Of a stretch of 57,445 bases of DNA, positions 11,687-23,757 are shown in pieces. Every line of letters begins with the position of its first letter. Position 1 is the first letter of the stretch. The stretch is from Rhizophlyctis rosea (lineage: Eukaryota; Chytridiomycota; Chytridiomycetes; Rhizophlyctidales; Rhizophlyctidaceae): assembly GCA_027596075.1 (NCBI GenBank), contig JADGJC010000004.1:22847-80291 (forward strand). Reading direction: 5' to 3'. The position numbers and the translations under genes were made by a program. The notes under the pieces were generated by a model that was not told the origin of the DNA, ran no database searches, and saw only the letters and a list, made by a program, of their open reading frames with translations.

Positions 11687-14600
11687 TCACCTCTTCCACA
11701 TTTCCCTATTCCTCGCCAAATTCGCAAAAGCCTCATAACTTCCATCCTCATTAATATAACTATCCCACACCTCGTACAGCGGCGTGACGATGTAGTCGAT
11801 GAACCCAACTTGACATTTGGGTATGACGGTGTTGGTGCGGTCCATGAACATCGAGACTGGGAGGCCGCGGTCTTTTTCTTGGTCGCCCTGTGTGGATTGT
11901 GTGTGAGTGGGAGGGAATGGTTGGGGGGGGAAGGGAATGAGTTTACCTGCAGGAAGAACTCCTCCATGATGAGAGCAGCCCATTTTCTGCAGAGTTTCTC
12001 GGGTTTAGTGGCGTTGTTTATGTCACCGCACTTCATGGCAATGTCCATGACGAGTTGACAATCTTTTGTGTCGCTGAAGTTCAGGCCTGAAAGTGTTCCC
12101 CAAAACGATAATCAATCAATAATCAATCAATGGTCGCCAATAACCCTCCCCCTTTCATTCTCTCTTTGATACCCCCTCCATTCCCGCCACGCCTCAAGGA
12201 AAAAAACACACACTCACCAGCCCCACTAATCTTATTCTTAAACTTCGCAATATACTCAAAATGACTACTCATATCCGTCGCAAGAACCATACTCAACACA
12301 CTCGTCCTCACACTCTTCACCTTCTCCGGACTAAACTTCGCCAATATATTACACCCTTCATCACTCGTCATCAGCTCAAACGCTCTTGCGCAGTGATGGT
12401 TTTCCAGCACTGCTAAGTCGTTGTAGCGGAGGGCTAAGGATGAAGAGGAGTTGATTAAGAAGGCGTTATTAACCCCCGGGTGGTCTAGGTCGTGGATAGC
12501 TGCAGCGATGACGCCGGCGAAGCAGTCTTCGGCTGTGACGAGTTCTTTTAGACCAAGGATTGAGATGAAGTAGTGGAGGGCGTGGAGGACGTCGGCGGCG
12601 TGGGTGGAGTTGTGGTAGGGGTTTGGCTGGTTGGGTGTGGGAATGATTTTGATGGTGAGAATGTCAAAGAAATGTCGTTTTCGGGATGGTTGATCAAGAA
12701 TAACTAACGCCAGAAGCATGTCGGAGGCATCACAAACCTTATACCCGACCTCAACCTTTGTCAAAAAGTTCCTCAAAACCGCATCGTCCACGCCAATCAA
12801 GTTCCGGAACCCATATTTTTCTGATAAGTGTAATGCGAGGTAGTAGAGCGGTCGTCCTATCAGTAGAGAGATGCGTGAATGCGTGAATGCGTGTGTGCGC
12901 GACCATTGTTCAGTTTTCGAGTTCTCGACGGCCCGCTTTCTCGTTCCCCGCCAAAGGTTTTCCCACGAGAGAAACAAAAAGAAAAGAGAAACACAAGGAC
13001 ATACCATCCGTCACCTCCGTCAACTCGAAAATATCGAACCCCCACTGATCAATGCCCTTGAGACATTCAGCGATTCGGGATTCGTTGCTGCTGGGGATGT
13101 CAAAGAGAAGATCAGGTGCTGTTTTTCTCATGCATCTCTCTCTCTATGTGTTAGCACCAGGAAGGAAAGTCCAGCAGCTCATCGTCCCTCTCAGTTGAAC
13201 AAAATCTGCCACCAGCAAAGCGAAAGGGGGTGGAATGCATGCCAAAGAACATAGAAGGCGATAAACAGCGGGGACCAACTTACGCTTGTATAGGTCTGGG
13301 CATACTGTCCACATGCCTAAAACAAAAAGAAAGAGGAAACATTATCAGAAACTACTCCCCCTTTCAAAAACACAATCAGATCATCCACGACCTCCCCATC
13401 CCAATTCCCCACCCAAACCCCAAACTCCCCCATAAAACCCTCAAAAAAACCCGCCAAAAACTCACCCCCCCATCGCCAAATCACCCAAACTCATCACAAC
13501 CTCCCCTCCCCTCCCCAACGGCTGATCCCCCTGTGTATTCGTCATCATCGCCTTCAACCATTTCTGCACATCAGAGTCCATGGCGTCTTTGTTTACGTCC
13601 AGGTTTGGGAGGAAGAGTTGGTTTGAGGAGAGGATTGTTATTACGTAGTCGAGGGATTCCATCATGTCTGCTTCTAGGTCTGTGGGGACGGATGGGTGGT
13701 GAGAAGAGAGGAGGGAGAAATGGGGGTTTGTGGATGGGGCATGAAGCACTTACCACATTTATCTTGGATGTTTCGAATCATTTTTATGACTTTCGTTATT
13801 GGGGATTCGAGGTCTAGGTCGATGTCTTTTTTCATTCTGTGAAGTGGGACGGGTAGAAGGGGGATGAGGATCAGAATCTTTGCTGGTGAATGCTTGCCAG
13901 CATATGATGATTGGAAAGAAGCTCCCCCTTTCCCGGTTCCCGACCAGCCCACCGTTCCCTTTCTTATCATCTCGCATCCCAACATCTCGAACCCCAGGCA
14001 CCGTTTCACCTCACCAACCCCAAACAACAACAAGCCGCAAATCAAAGACCAACACTCACGCCTTCAACTGACTCCTCAACTCAGCATTCATCTTCGTCAA
14101 CTGCTGCACATGATTCTGCCGATCAACCAAACTAAACGCATACTCCTTGATAAAATCCTGCAACATATACAGCGCAGCTCCAATCAACAACAGCGCCACG
14201 ATACACGTTCCTTCCTGTGGCCACCGGATTGATAGGTAGTGGACTTTAGCGCACTGGGTTGGGTCGTTGGGGATTGGGAGGGTGCCGGTGAGTGTTGGGG
14301 CGGTGGAGGTGGAATTTGAGCAGAGGCAGGTGTTGTTGGGGAGGGTGTAGGGGCAGGGGATGTAGGATGTTGTATAGTAGGAGGAGGCGGGGAGGAAGGA
14401 GGTGCCGGCTTGGGGTGTGAAGGTGTTTTGGAGGATTGCGGTCATTGCTAGGTAGGAGGCTGGGGGTTGTGGGGAAGAGGATGGTGTGAGCTTTTCTCGT
14501 TGCCACCTTGTGCCGGTATCTGTCAATCACAACAGCAACGATCTTTTCATCCCTCCCTCCATGTTCCCCCTAAAACGAGTCACATCCCCCTTCATCAAGC

Positions 14601-15601
14601 ACATCATATCCACACAAACCCACCAATAAAACACAAACTAGCAGCAATAACATGCCACTTTAACATCGGAATTCCAATCTGCAAATTAATCGCCATCAAA
14701 CTCGTAAACCACAATATCCCAAACAGCAGATGCGCGTCGCGCGCAAGGATGTGGAAAATCATGTAGGGTATAAAACTCAGATAGAGTGGTATCATGGAGA
14801 GACGGTTGCGGGCGTTGATGAGGCGGGTGAGTTCTATTACTATGTAGGCGGTGAAGAAGTCTGGTGGGTGGGATGTTAGGGTGGTGAACAGGGGAGGAGG
14901 GAGAAGGGATGTGTGCGTTACGTACATACTGGTAGTGTCCAGAACCATAGATGTGTCCACTTTGCCCAGTTTGCGACCATGAGGAGCAAGCCGTACCAGA
15001 AGTAGTGACCTTGCATCTGTGACGATTTGAATGGTTGTTCTGTGTCAGGGTCTCTTCCCGTAGAGAACGGAAATCCGGCATGCCAAACCTGGTATTCAAT
15101 AGCCCCTTTGATCACGTCAAACGTATCAGTATCGTACGCGTAATACCGCCAATGCCGACTGCCTTTTGTGCTTTTCATAGGAATTCCATCGCGTCAGTCA
15201 GGTTGGATCAAATGCTCTTCAATGTTCAAAAATACTCACGAAGTAGTCCCAGGACTAACAACGCGTTTACTTGTCGTATCTTTACTACTCCCACTCGTTC
15301 CCACCATCCCGCGACTAATCATCTCTGTATGACCTGGCGCAACGATGCCCATGCTCTGCGTCTGCTGAGTGTTTGATGCGAAGCTCACGATACTTGACTT
15401 TCGCGGCCGGAGCTGTTGTTGATATTGCGGGATGGCAGCTTGCGAGCCTGTTTGGTGGCTATTTGTTGAGGAGAGTTGAAGGCTGGGCATTTGGCCGGAT
15501 GCGGTTGAGACGAAGGAGGGCGGGTTGGTGGTTAGTTGGGTTGGCGGGCGAGAGGGGCTGGCGGAGAGTGTGGGGTCGGTGTGTGGATCTGATGTGGGCA
15601 T
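11687..15601 (-). CDS. Polytopic membrane 3',5'-cyclic nucleotide phosphodiesterase (class I)
   Basis: A long, many-exon minus-strand gene encoding a class I cyclic-nucleotide phosphodiesterase that would hydrolyse cAMP and/or cGMP. The start is the ATG at 15601 (MPTSDPHTDP). After a Ser/Pro/Thr-rich cytosolic N-terminus come about six hydrophobic helices (for example YFWYGLLLMVANWAKW, YLSFIPYMIFHILA, LLFGILWFTSLMAINL, CIVALLLIGAALYMLQDF). A short coiled stretch (RQNHVQQLTKMNAELRSQL) leads to the catalytic domain. All signature elements are present: HNSTHAADVLHALHYF, HDLDHPGVNNAFLI, ENHHCARAFELM, TDMSSHFEYI, CGDINNATKP, GLPVSMFMDR, and the purine-clamp Gln in CQVGFIDYIV. The four metal ligands (H, H, D, D) are therefore intact. 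The C-terminus is short (LARNREMWKR). Which nucleotide is preferred cannot be read from sequence. Confidence 0.92.
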
Positions 15602-16924
15602 TATGGGAGGGTTTGGAACTGATGGTGGTGAAAGAGGAGTAGATGCAAGGAATTACGTGAGGTAGGTGTGAGCGTTGGACTTCAGAGCCGAGCAACATTG
15701 GGCATTCAAGAAATGCGTGCTGGGATGACTCCGTTATAGGAATCGCGGACCCTGATCTGCATGAGGACGTCGATCAGGGTCCTAGAGCAAATTCCTCTGG
15801 TAAGCCCCTATCCCTTTCAGTTTCGTAGATATCACCGCTCTCAGCATATCAGCTCCGGTGTCTACTCACGTACTACTAGTATATTTATCCGCTATAGGCT
15901 GATGTTTACCTTGATGAGGCCACACCTCGGACCTGCTTCCACTCCATCGCCAACAAGTTACACTGAATTTCACTTGGGACGGACAAGGTTATTCGTTCAT
16001 GGGGAGAAGGGCCATAGTGTGATTCTTGCAATTGCAAGATATGGAATTCAGACAATGAAGGTTGGACTGCAAGTTGGAGTAAAGGACCCTCGCGTGTGTG
16101 TTGGTCCTGTTGGATGACGGTTGGAGTCCATCTTCAAAATGGGTGAGGCTGACCCTCCTGACTGGTCTCCCAAAGACCGAAACCCAATTCTCGGCCCACA
16201 AATCATCCTCAAGTCTGACGTTTACGATGCAACTGATGATGAGTCATGAACTCTCTGATAGCAACTGGATGATTTTCTCCGCTCGGATCTACTTACCATT
16301 CCGCTAGAATGTGATGGGTTGAATAATCGCGTTTCAAGTCTCACTCATGCTTATTAGTATGCAATGCTACAGTCTCTCTTGCTTTGTCAAAGCCACTAAA
16401 GCCCATACAGTTCGGGCAAATTGAACGAGGCAAACGACTTCCTTCCCCAGGTGCCTTGATACGCAGCATTGCATAGAAAATCCAGTCCCCTCCCCCAATT
16501 CCCCCAGCTCACGAGTTGGCGATTCTTGTGTTCACTCAATCGCGGAGCTTTTTGCGTTCATAATTTTATTTGTAGTTTCGGGGCTGGCTAGTCTGGCTGT
16601 TCGCTTGACCGTCCTATTGAAGGATATCCTCCCCTTGAACTGAAAGTAACTGAAGGACAGACCGTCTCTTGCTTGCTGTCGTCCGAGTTGCAGGAAGTCA
16701 AAGCAGCTTGAGGTCCGAGGATTTCTCCCCCAAAACACGTAGTGATAACCAGCCCAACCAGTTGGTGCAACCCTTTCCACGAGTCCAGACACCTCAGACT
16801 CTCCCCCTCTGACAATTTTTTACATAAACCCCTTCAAGCCCTCCGAGCTCCAGCTTTTCACAACAAAAGCCAAAAGCAACACTTTACCCTCCACACTTTC
16901 CCATTCCCACGCTCACTACCAGCA
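15602..16924. promoter_or_regulatory. Divergent intergenic region, PDE and VIT genes
   Basis: 1.3 kb between the 5' ends of the phosphodiesterase (minus) and the VIT-family transporter (plus). No supported reading frame is found. The last 150 bp before 16925 are C/A-rich and pyrimidine-rich, as in many fungal 5' UTRs. No clear TATA box. Confidence 0.45.
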
Positions 16925-18198
16925 ATGGCACGCACCCACCCCGACGAAGAAGCCGACGCCCGTCGACCTCTTGTCCCCAACAGCGTCGTCCGCGACAGTG
17001 GGTACTCCACAATCACTGTACACAGCGACCAGGAAGACGACGCAACCCAACAGAGTGAAGAAAGTATGGACTTTCACCACGGAATAGGGCATAGGCATTA
17101 CTCGGACCGTACCCCATGGCTGCGGGCGGCCGTGTTGGGTGCTAACGATGGGTTGGTTAGTGTTGCTGCGCTGATGCTTGGTAAGTAATGGTGGGGTGTG
17201 AATTGGACAATACTTGGTGAAGGATTCGGGAATGGTTGAATGGTTGGGTTTGCGATCGGTCGTAGTATGGACGGTGGTTGCTAACGACATAGGAAATTTT
17301 CAAGAAATACCTATCCATATCTAACTTAGCAAACGTCCAAGAAATACCTATCCATATCTAACCCCCTTACGCAACTCCACACAGGTGTCGGCGGAGGAAA
17401 CGCCGACCAAAAAACCATGATCCTAGCCGGCGTAGCCTCCCTCGTCGCGGGCGCCCTCTCCATGGCATGCGGAGAATACGTCTCCGTCTCCTCTCAAAAA
17501 GACACCGAACACGCCGACATGCTCCGGGAACGCCAAGAATTCCTCAAAGGCCCCGAAGCGGCCCAACGGGAAATGGAAGAACTCGCCTGCATATACGAAG
17601 CAAAAGGATTGAGCAAAGAGACTGCCCAAATCGTTGCAAAGGAGCTGCACGAGCGTTGTGCGGGGAATGTGGATGCGATTGTGAAAGTGCACATGAGGGA
17701 TGAGTTAAATGTTGATTTGGATGAGATGGCCAACCCGGTGCAGGCGGCTGTGACGAGTGCTATTATGTTTAGTATTGGAGCTTTGTTCCCGTTGTTGGGT
17801 GAGTGATTGCGATTATCTGTCACGCTGTCATGATTTCCTTGCAGTTCGATTTAGTGTCTCATCATTGTCTGCATACTACCATATGGCATACAGCCGGCGC
17901 ATTCATCCGCGACTGGCGAACCCGCTGCATTGCAGTCCTTGTAGTCAGTACCCTTGGCCTGATAATGAACGGCGCGGCTGGATCTTATCTCGGTATGCAC
18001 TTTTTCATTTTTCCCACACAATGCAGCACAGTGTAGTACGGCAAATATTCATGCTTACTAACACCTCTCCTCGTTTCTCTTTCTCCAGGCGGGGCACCAT
18101 TGTGGAAGGGAGCAATCCGGGTCCTTATCGGAGGGTGGGTCGCTATGGGAGCAACATTCGGAGTTGGGTTCTTGGTTGGGGATAATATTGCCGTTTGA
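16925..18198 (+). CDS. VIT/CCC1-family vacuolar iron/manganese transporter
   Basis: A membrane transporter of the CCC1/VIT1 family, expected to move Fe2+ and/or Mn2+ into the vacuole. Four exons join in frame with introns at about 17180-17384, 17799-17893 and 17995-18088. After an acidic/Ser-rich cytosolic N-terminus comes TM1 with the family hallmark LGANDGLVSVAALMLGVGGG. TM2 is ILAGVASLVAGALSMACGEY with VSVSSQKD, a signature shared with plant and yeast members. The long hydrophilic loop (Glu/Met-rich, EFLKGPEAAQREMEELACIY) corresponds to the cytosolic metal-binding domain. TM3 to TM5 follow (AAVTSAIMFSIGALFPLLG, CIAVLVVSTLGLIMNGAAG, GWVAMGATFGVGFLVGDNIA). Five helices and the key motifs make it complete. 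The first intron carries a 25-bp direct repeat. Confidence 0.94.
17301..17362. repeat. Two-copy 25-bp direct repeat inside a VIT-gene intron
   Basis: The 25-mer beginning CAAGAAATACCTATCC occurs at 17301-17325 and, identically, at 17338-17362, a 37-bp period. It lies near the 3' end of the first intron and does not disturb the GT-AG borders. Confidence 0.9.
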
Positions 18199-18877
18199 GC
18201 GCTGTAGGGTGGATTAGATGACGCTCGGAGAGACGTTTGCCTTTGTGTGGGCGTTTGGTGCGTCGCCTCATCATATAGTCTTTCGTTCTTCTTTTTGTAA
18301 TTTGTTGTGCATTTGGGAGAGGGATCAGTCGCATAGGGGCCGGGGTGGGGTTGGTATATAGCGAAGGAGGTCAGAGACGCTTTGGAGTTGAATGCTTTTG
18401 TAGGTTCATTGGCCCAGGTTTTTTTCTTTTTGTTTACCCTTTTGTATTGAGATAATGTTCAGTTTGTACATAGCGTGGAAAAGTGCTTTTTCGTTTCTGT
18501 GGAGGTGGTGTGCTGTCCAAAATTTATTTGACCAAAAATGGGCATATACTTCCTTCCTCCATTTTTGATTGAACTCTGGGCGCGTTTTGGGGCCGTGGCA
18601 CTGGCAAGTGTGGCACGTCCGACCCTTGTGTCCGGCACGGCGTGGGCCCTCGCCCAACCACACCTTCCACATTGTTTACATTCCATATTCTCCTAGTTTT
18701 TGCTATAAAAAGGACACTAAGTACGGGCCCATGGCATTAGGGAAAGAGCACTCAGGCACCTCCGACACTGTCCGCCTCCTCCATAGTCGAACCTGAACTC
18801 AGAACCGATATTACTGAGCACAAAAGCACTGCTCGATTCCCACTTCTCCCGCTCCGCAGAACCCCTCTTCCGCCTCC
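18199..18877. promoter_or_regulatory. Intergenic; promoter of the Cys-tail gene with TATA box
   Basis: About 680 bp. The left part should be the 3' UTR of the VIT gene. A consensus TATAAAAA lies at 18704-18711, 167 bp before the ATG at 18878, a likely core promoter element. No gene is supported inside. Confidence 0.6.
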
Positions 18878-19715
18878 ATGTCCTCCAACCGCAATTTACC
18901 GCCAGACCAACTCCCAAACAACGGTCACCCACATCCTGATCACCGTCGGTATCCGTCATCTGGAGTAGGCGAATCACATGCCGGTCAATCCATTCATTCC
19001 GCCCCTCCCCCATATTCCTCCCCGACTTTGTCGTCGTCGACAAGTCAGGGGTACGCCCCGGGCCCGTATCCGTCTGATGGGCGACCAGTAGATGAACGGG
19101 AGAGAAGCCATCGGAGGGAGCGGTCGCGGTCACGGTCTCGAGCTCCATCAGGTAATGCGATTTATTCTTTGTTTGCTTTAGCGGGTTCAATGATCATGCT
19201 ATTCAAAACTTCAACCGAATAACATCCATCCGTCCCCGTTCTTTTCCCCCTTCCGCATACTCCTTCCCAAACCCCATCCCAGACATCAACAACAAATCCT
19301 ACCCACCCCCAACCCAAGATACCGCCTACACATACCCTCCAACGCAGCACCCACCCACAGCAATGGGCCACTACCCCCGACCCGACCCACAATACCCCAC
19401 CCAACCACAATACTCATCGCAACCACCACCACAACCAGCACCCATGTCCACCGTATTTTCACCCGAACCAGAGAAAGAGCCCGACCTGAACAATCGAGCA
19501 GGCAAACATGTACGATGGTTCGAAAATATGTGCCAGTGTTGTACTTCGTAAGTGTTTTTTCCTTTGAATATCTTGAACAATTGCATGTTTGTGTGTGTGG
19601 ACGGGGAAGGGGGAAACAACAAGCGAAAGAAACCTAACCCGAAACTACGCTTTGGAAAATCATGTGTAGATGCGTCAGCTTTGTAGGTGTCTGTTGTATT
19701 TGCTGTATGGTGTGA
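18878..19715 (+). CDS. Pro-rich protein with Cys-rich hydrophobic C-terminus (CYSTM-like)
   Basis: Three exons (18878-19152, about 19285-19548, about 19669-19715) encode a short, mostly disordered protein. The N-terminal part is rich in Pro, Ser, Tyr and His and ends in an Arg/Ser block (RSHRRERSRSRSRAPS). The middle is Gln/Pro/Tyr-rich (PDPQYPTQPQYSSQPPPQP). The C-terminus is GKHVRWFENMCQCCTS spliced to CVSFVGVCCICCMV. Seven cysteines in about twenty residues in a hydrophobic setting resemble the cysteine-rich tail modules (CYSTM) of small stress-linked eukaryotic membrane proteins, but I cannot confirm homology. The second acceptor (CCCAG near 19284) was chosen because the earlier one gives a stop. 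A strong TATA box lies upstream. Function unknown. Confidence 0.65.
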
Positions 19716-20345
19716 GGCTCCCCGGATTTGGCCGTTGCTCCAGGCTCCTAGGCAGAATTTAGCCCGTCATGTCCTGTAGAGTTTAGTTTTGGATGTTGGC
19801 GACGGAAATGGATTGTGGCATTGAAAATGAAGAAGTATGCCAGTTTTTCTTTAGCAGTATGATGAGGAATTCGAATATAGATGCTGCTGTGTGGTTATAG
19901 AATGTCGGGGGAGCCTCTTTGAAGGTGAATAGCCTGACCTCGGCTGTTTACATGTAAATATTCTAGATCTGTCTTGTTTTAGTGTTTTCTGCTTTATAGT
20001 TTTGATTTAGAGTGTACTTTTAGGGGGGCGGAATGTCGGAGTGTTTTCTGCCCATGATGTTCATTCTTTACAGAAAGGTGGCCATGTATGCATTTATGGT
20101 TGTTGTGGTCCACATTTGGGCAGAGGAGCACTCGTCTCCCACGTGCCCCCTCAGATCTTCATATAAACAAGGGACGGATGCCCCAGCTCCGCCCCTCCCT
20201 GCCACCTCCCAACCCTTCTCCGACCTTTCCTAACTTCCCCTTTTCGCATTCCTTGGCCGGGTGGATTGCAAAGGGTCGCAATACCGCATAACAAGCAAAA
20301 AAAAAACTCTACGCAAAAGTTTGGGGCTACGTTTTGGTCGTCCGT
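19716..20345. promoter_or_regulatory. Intergenic; promoter of small membrane-protein gene
   Basis: About 630 bp. It contains a CACGTG at about 20139-20144 and a TATA-like ATATAAAC at 20161-20168, roughly 180 bp before the next start. AT-rich 3' UTR sequence fills the left part. No gene is supported. Confidence 0.45.
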
Positions 20346-20906
20346 ATGGATATAAGAACAAAAGGAACGAAAAATATGTCGTGGACACCATACTTGATGT
20401 TTTTGGGATTCAGCGCGGCTATATGGAGTGCTATCGCTTCTTTTCTAATCATCGTTGAGTGTCTGGAGCGTGTGGCCTTCTATTCCGAATATATCATTCT
20501 CAAATTTCCCTCGTAGACGCTTGTAATCATCTATGCCACCACATTTCGCAAATCCGGTCCTCCTGCCAAACCTAATCAGAAGTGCTGGGCATATGTCGGC
20601 TTGGATTGGTGGATTTTCGGCTTGTTGGCGGAGATGGATGAGGGGAGTGCTGGGGAATCGACGGGAACGCATTGGCAGACGGTTATTATGAGCTGGGGCT
20701 GGGATTATGGGAAGAAGGTGGATGCCGGTGGGGGGAGTGCGAGGTTTGTGCTTGTTGGGGTGATGAAACGGGGAGTTGGTTGGAAGATCGTGACGAGGAA
20801 GGATGGGGGCTGGATTGTGTATGGAGTTGTGGTTGGAGTGGAGGGCGTTGAAGGGATTGTGGGAGGGTCTGGTCAGGACAAAAAGTGTTCGATAAAGGGG
20901 GATTAG
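20346..20906 (+). CDS. Small single-pass membrane protein, unknown
   Basis: Two exons (20346-20453 and 20517-20906) join in frame across a 63-nt intron. Its donor, GTTGAG, is weaker than those of its neighbours. The start is the ATG at 20346 or the second at 20376. The N-terminal hydrophobic stretch is WTPYLMFLGFSAAIWSAIAS continued by FLIITLVIIYATTF, one long membrane helix or signal anchor. After it comes a compact Trp/Gly-rich domain (KCWAYVGLDWWIFGLLAEMD, then THWQTVIMSWGWDYGKK, then VKRGVGWKIVTRKDGGWIVYG). I do not recognise the family. An alternative donor (42-nt intron) would insert six residues in the helix. The opposite strand also has a long frame, but it is Pro/His-rich and lacks structure. 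Confidence 0.5.
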
Positions 20907-21908
20907 GATTAACGCCAGAATCCAGAGGTGTCTGTATGGCAACCATTGAATGGACGTTGATCGCACTTGTGCTTTCCCAGCGATGCGATTTGACTACGTG
21001 TGCTTGTGGCACATGGGGACCATTTGACTGTTTTGCAGCTCATACAAGTCTTCTTGCAGTTGTTATGTCGCCGCATGACAGATTTGTACCCAGAGCCGCA
21101 CTACCACCAGGGAAGGAAAGAGGCTACTATGCAGGATGACTGCAGCCATGATCAGTGTGGTGACTTGTTCCGGAGCAGTCATGGGGCGTAGCGGATGAAG
21201 GTCTCGAGAATCATGCTTTTCATGAAATGTGAACTCTTTTGGGAAAACCGGAGAGGAAACAAGAACCAGTCCTATATGTGTGGGGATTCAGATCACCAAA
21301 ATGCATGGTTAGGCTACCTACGTCGATTTACGGTCCGGCATATTGGAGTGATTACGTTTGTATAGGACCCTGAATAGTTTATGCGCTCCGCAGCACGCGA
21401 CCAAGGGCCAATGGTGCAACGCGCGGCCAAATGGCGGCGTGGGGCGGGACGGTTTGTGTAACATAATTATTTGGCCATGACGTGGTGATTGCAACGAAGG
21501 AGGCCTCCGTCCTCGTCTTGCTCTCTTCCCCAACCGTTTCTGACCCGGTCGACCTCCAGAATCGACACAATATATTCGGTCATATGGAGCATATGTAACC
21601 CATGACTTTGACCCAAGCAGTCGGACCAATGAAATAAGGTTATTGATGAGTCGTTTGTCCTGCCTGCTTGACGTTCGATACTTTGCGCGAGACCTTCCTT
21701 TCCTTCCATATTCAAAGCCCGCTCCCTTTTCCCACAAAACCTTACTGCAACCCCACCATCCCCGCTTTTATACTACCGTAGTACTTCTCCCACGAGCCTC
21801 ATCCCTCGCTAACCTCATCTCACCATCCAACCCATTCACCACCCAATCAAAACACCCAACAGCGAAAACACTCATTACATACTCTAGAATCTCACAACCT
21901 CGCCTGGA
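20907..21908. other. Intergenic, nothing supported
   Basis: About 1 kb between two plus-strand genes. Only random-looking short frames occur. The final 200 bp are strongly pyrimidine/C-rich, fitting the 5' UTR of the PAP2 gene. Confidence 0.45.
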
Positions 21909-23486
21909 ATGCCAGTTCAAATTCAACCCAACACAGAGCTTGACCGCTCCCGCCGTCGCGACCGCCGACGACGGAGAAGGTCATCCTTCGCACCAACAGC
22001 CCCGCGTCGGTCCCGCACTGCGCAGTTCAACATATATAAGGAGGACGAGCTGTGCGAGAAGACAGCTTGGCAGTTGTTTAGAGCCTATCTTTGGGAATGG
22101 GGTCAGTTCGTCTTGTGCATCTGATACTCCCTTCCCTATTGTTGGCGGAGGGGGGGAGGGGCGGGACCTTTCCAGGTTTTTGTTTACTAACATTACCCAT
22201 TCACGATCTTCTTTACCTCCAGTCGCTGTCCTGCTGCTTGCCATTACCGGAGCATTACTTGAGTAAGCTCAACACTGTCATTGTTTAGACAGCAGTATTA
22301 AGATTTCAGATAGAACCGCGTCTCACACTTTCCTCTTCTTGCCCTCAACCAGGTTTGTGCCGCCGTATGAGCGCGTAGCGTTCGGGCTTGATATGGACAT
22401 CGCATATCCTCTTATTGGAGAAACGGTTCCAACTTGGATGCTCGGGGTAGGAGCAAAACGCGGAGGACTCCAGAGTACCATGGCGTGCGAAAACTGAATA
22501 TATTTTACGATGATCAAACCAGATTTTCACAATCCCATTACCCATCATCATCATCCTAATCACGGCATTCAGCCTGAGGAAATCGATCAATGTGAATTAC
22601 GACTTGCAGACATCTATTCTCGGTAGAGACTCAGCTCCCTGAATAAAGTATAGTTGACCGCTTCGACTCACACAAACTCATCGAAACATTAGGTCTGGCA
22701 ACATCCCTCGCCTTCACGCTAGTACTCACACAAATCATCAAATGCGCCACGGGCAGTCTGCGACCAGATTTTCTCGCTAGATGTCAACCAGTGTACGACC
22801 CGAACGATCAGATCCTGCATCGTGTGATTGCTTGCAATGGCGATTATAAGACGATCAAGGAAGGGCGGAAGAGTTTCTTCAGTGGTCATTCCTCATGTGA
22901 GCTATTTGCCGTCCTATGTTGTAAAGGCCCACAAATGGCTCATACCCTGCAAACTCTCCTAGTTTCACATGCAGCTCTCGTTTACGTCTCCCTCTACCTA
23001 AGCCGACACCTCAACTTCCGCCGCCCACCCATCGCCCTCAAATACATCATCTGCCTCCTCCCCCTCGTCCTCGCCGCCCTCATCGCCCTCTCCCGCGTAG
23101 CCAACTACTGGCACCGCTGGGAAGACATTGTCGTCGGCGGTGCAGTCGGGTACGCCATCGCGATCCTAAGTTACCGGTACCACCACCCGCCCAGCGCGCC
23201 TGATGCCATGGGGGAGACTGATAAGCTTGTTGGAGACGATTCGGATAGTGAGGACGATCGGTTGCCGATGCATACTGGGGACATTGATATGGATTTGAAT
23301 GGGGATACGTTGCAGTTGAGGCCGCCGGTTGGGCATGTTACTGATCGGCCGTTTACGAGGAGTCCGATGGTGGGGGGTCCGGATGATGTTGGGGAGGAGA
23401 CGGTGACGAATGTTGATCAGGAGTTGGGGGCGAAGGGAGTTGTGCAGCCGGTGCCGTTGAAGGAGAATGGGGACATTCATCGATAG
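21909..23486 (+). CDS. PAP2-superfamily lipid phosphate phosphatase
   Basis: A type-2 phosphatidic acid phosphatase (DPP1/LPP1-like) that dephosphorylates phosphatidate, lysophosphatidate or diacylglycerol pyrophosphate at a membrane. The start is the ATG of MPVQIQPNTE; a basic Arg-rich N-terminus precedes about six membrane helices spread over five or six exons. The three catalytic blocks are present: KCATGSLRPDF (KX6RP), FFSGHSS (the SGH block), and SRVANYWHRWEDIVVGG (SRX5HX3D with Arg, His and Asp intact). The C-terminal tail is hydrophilic and acidic (SDSEDD) and ends KENGDIHR. The stop is at 23484-23486. The catalytic residues and helix layout match the family; substrate choice cannot be told. 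Confidence 0.93.
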
Positions 23487-23757
23487 GATAATGGATAATG
23501 GTGATGCGTCAGTAGGGTATAGATGGTGTAATCAATCTATAATGTAATAATGCACATTTGCTAGTCTGAACCTGGCGTCCTCTACATAATCAGCTGACTC
23601 GACACAATCAATCTCACATAATGGGTCCATCCATTAAAATGTGGAGAAGCTGTATAAACTTTATTCTGATATGTTACGGGATAATATACAAAAAGGGAGG
23701 ACAATGGTAGGGAGGGAAGCAGACGGAATGCTTTATGATCTACAATGTGTGCATGAT

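Noticed and set aside
20445..20966. 173-codon frame on the minus strand with a hydrophobic start
   Set aside because: Pro/His/Ser-rich like other antisense shadows here. The plus strand gives a coherent membrane protein with a splice join.
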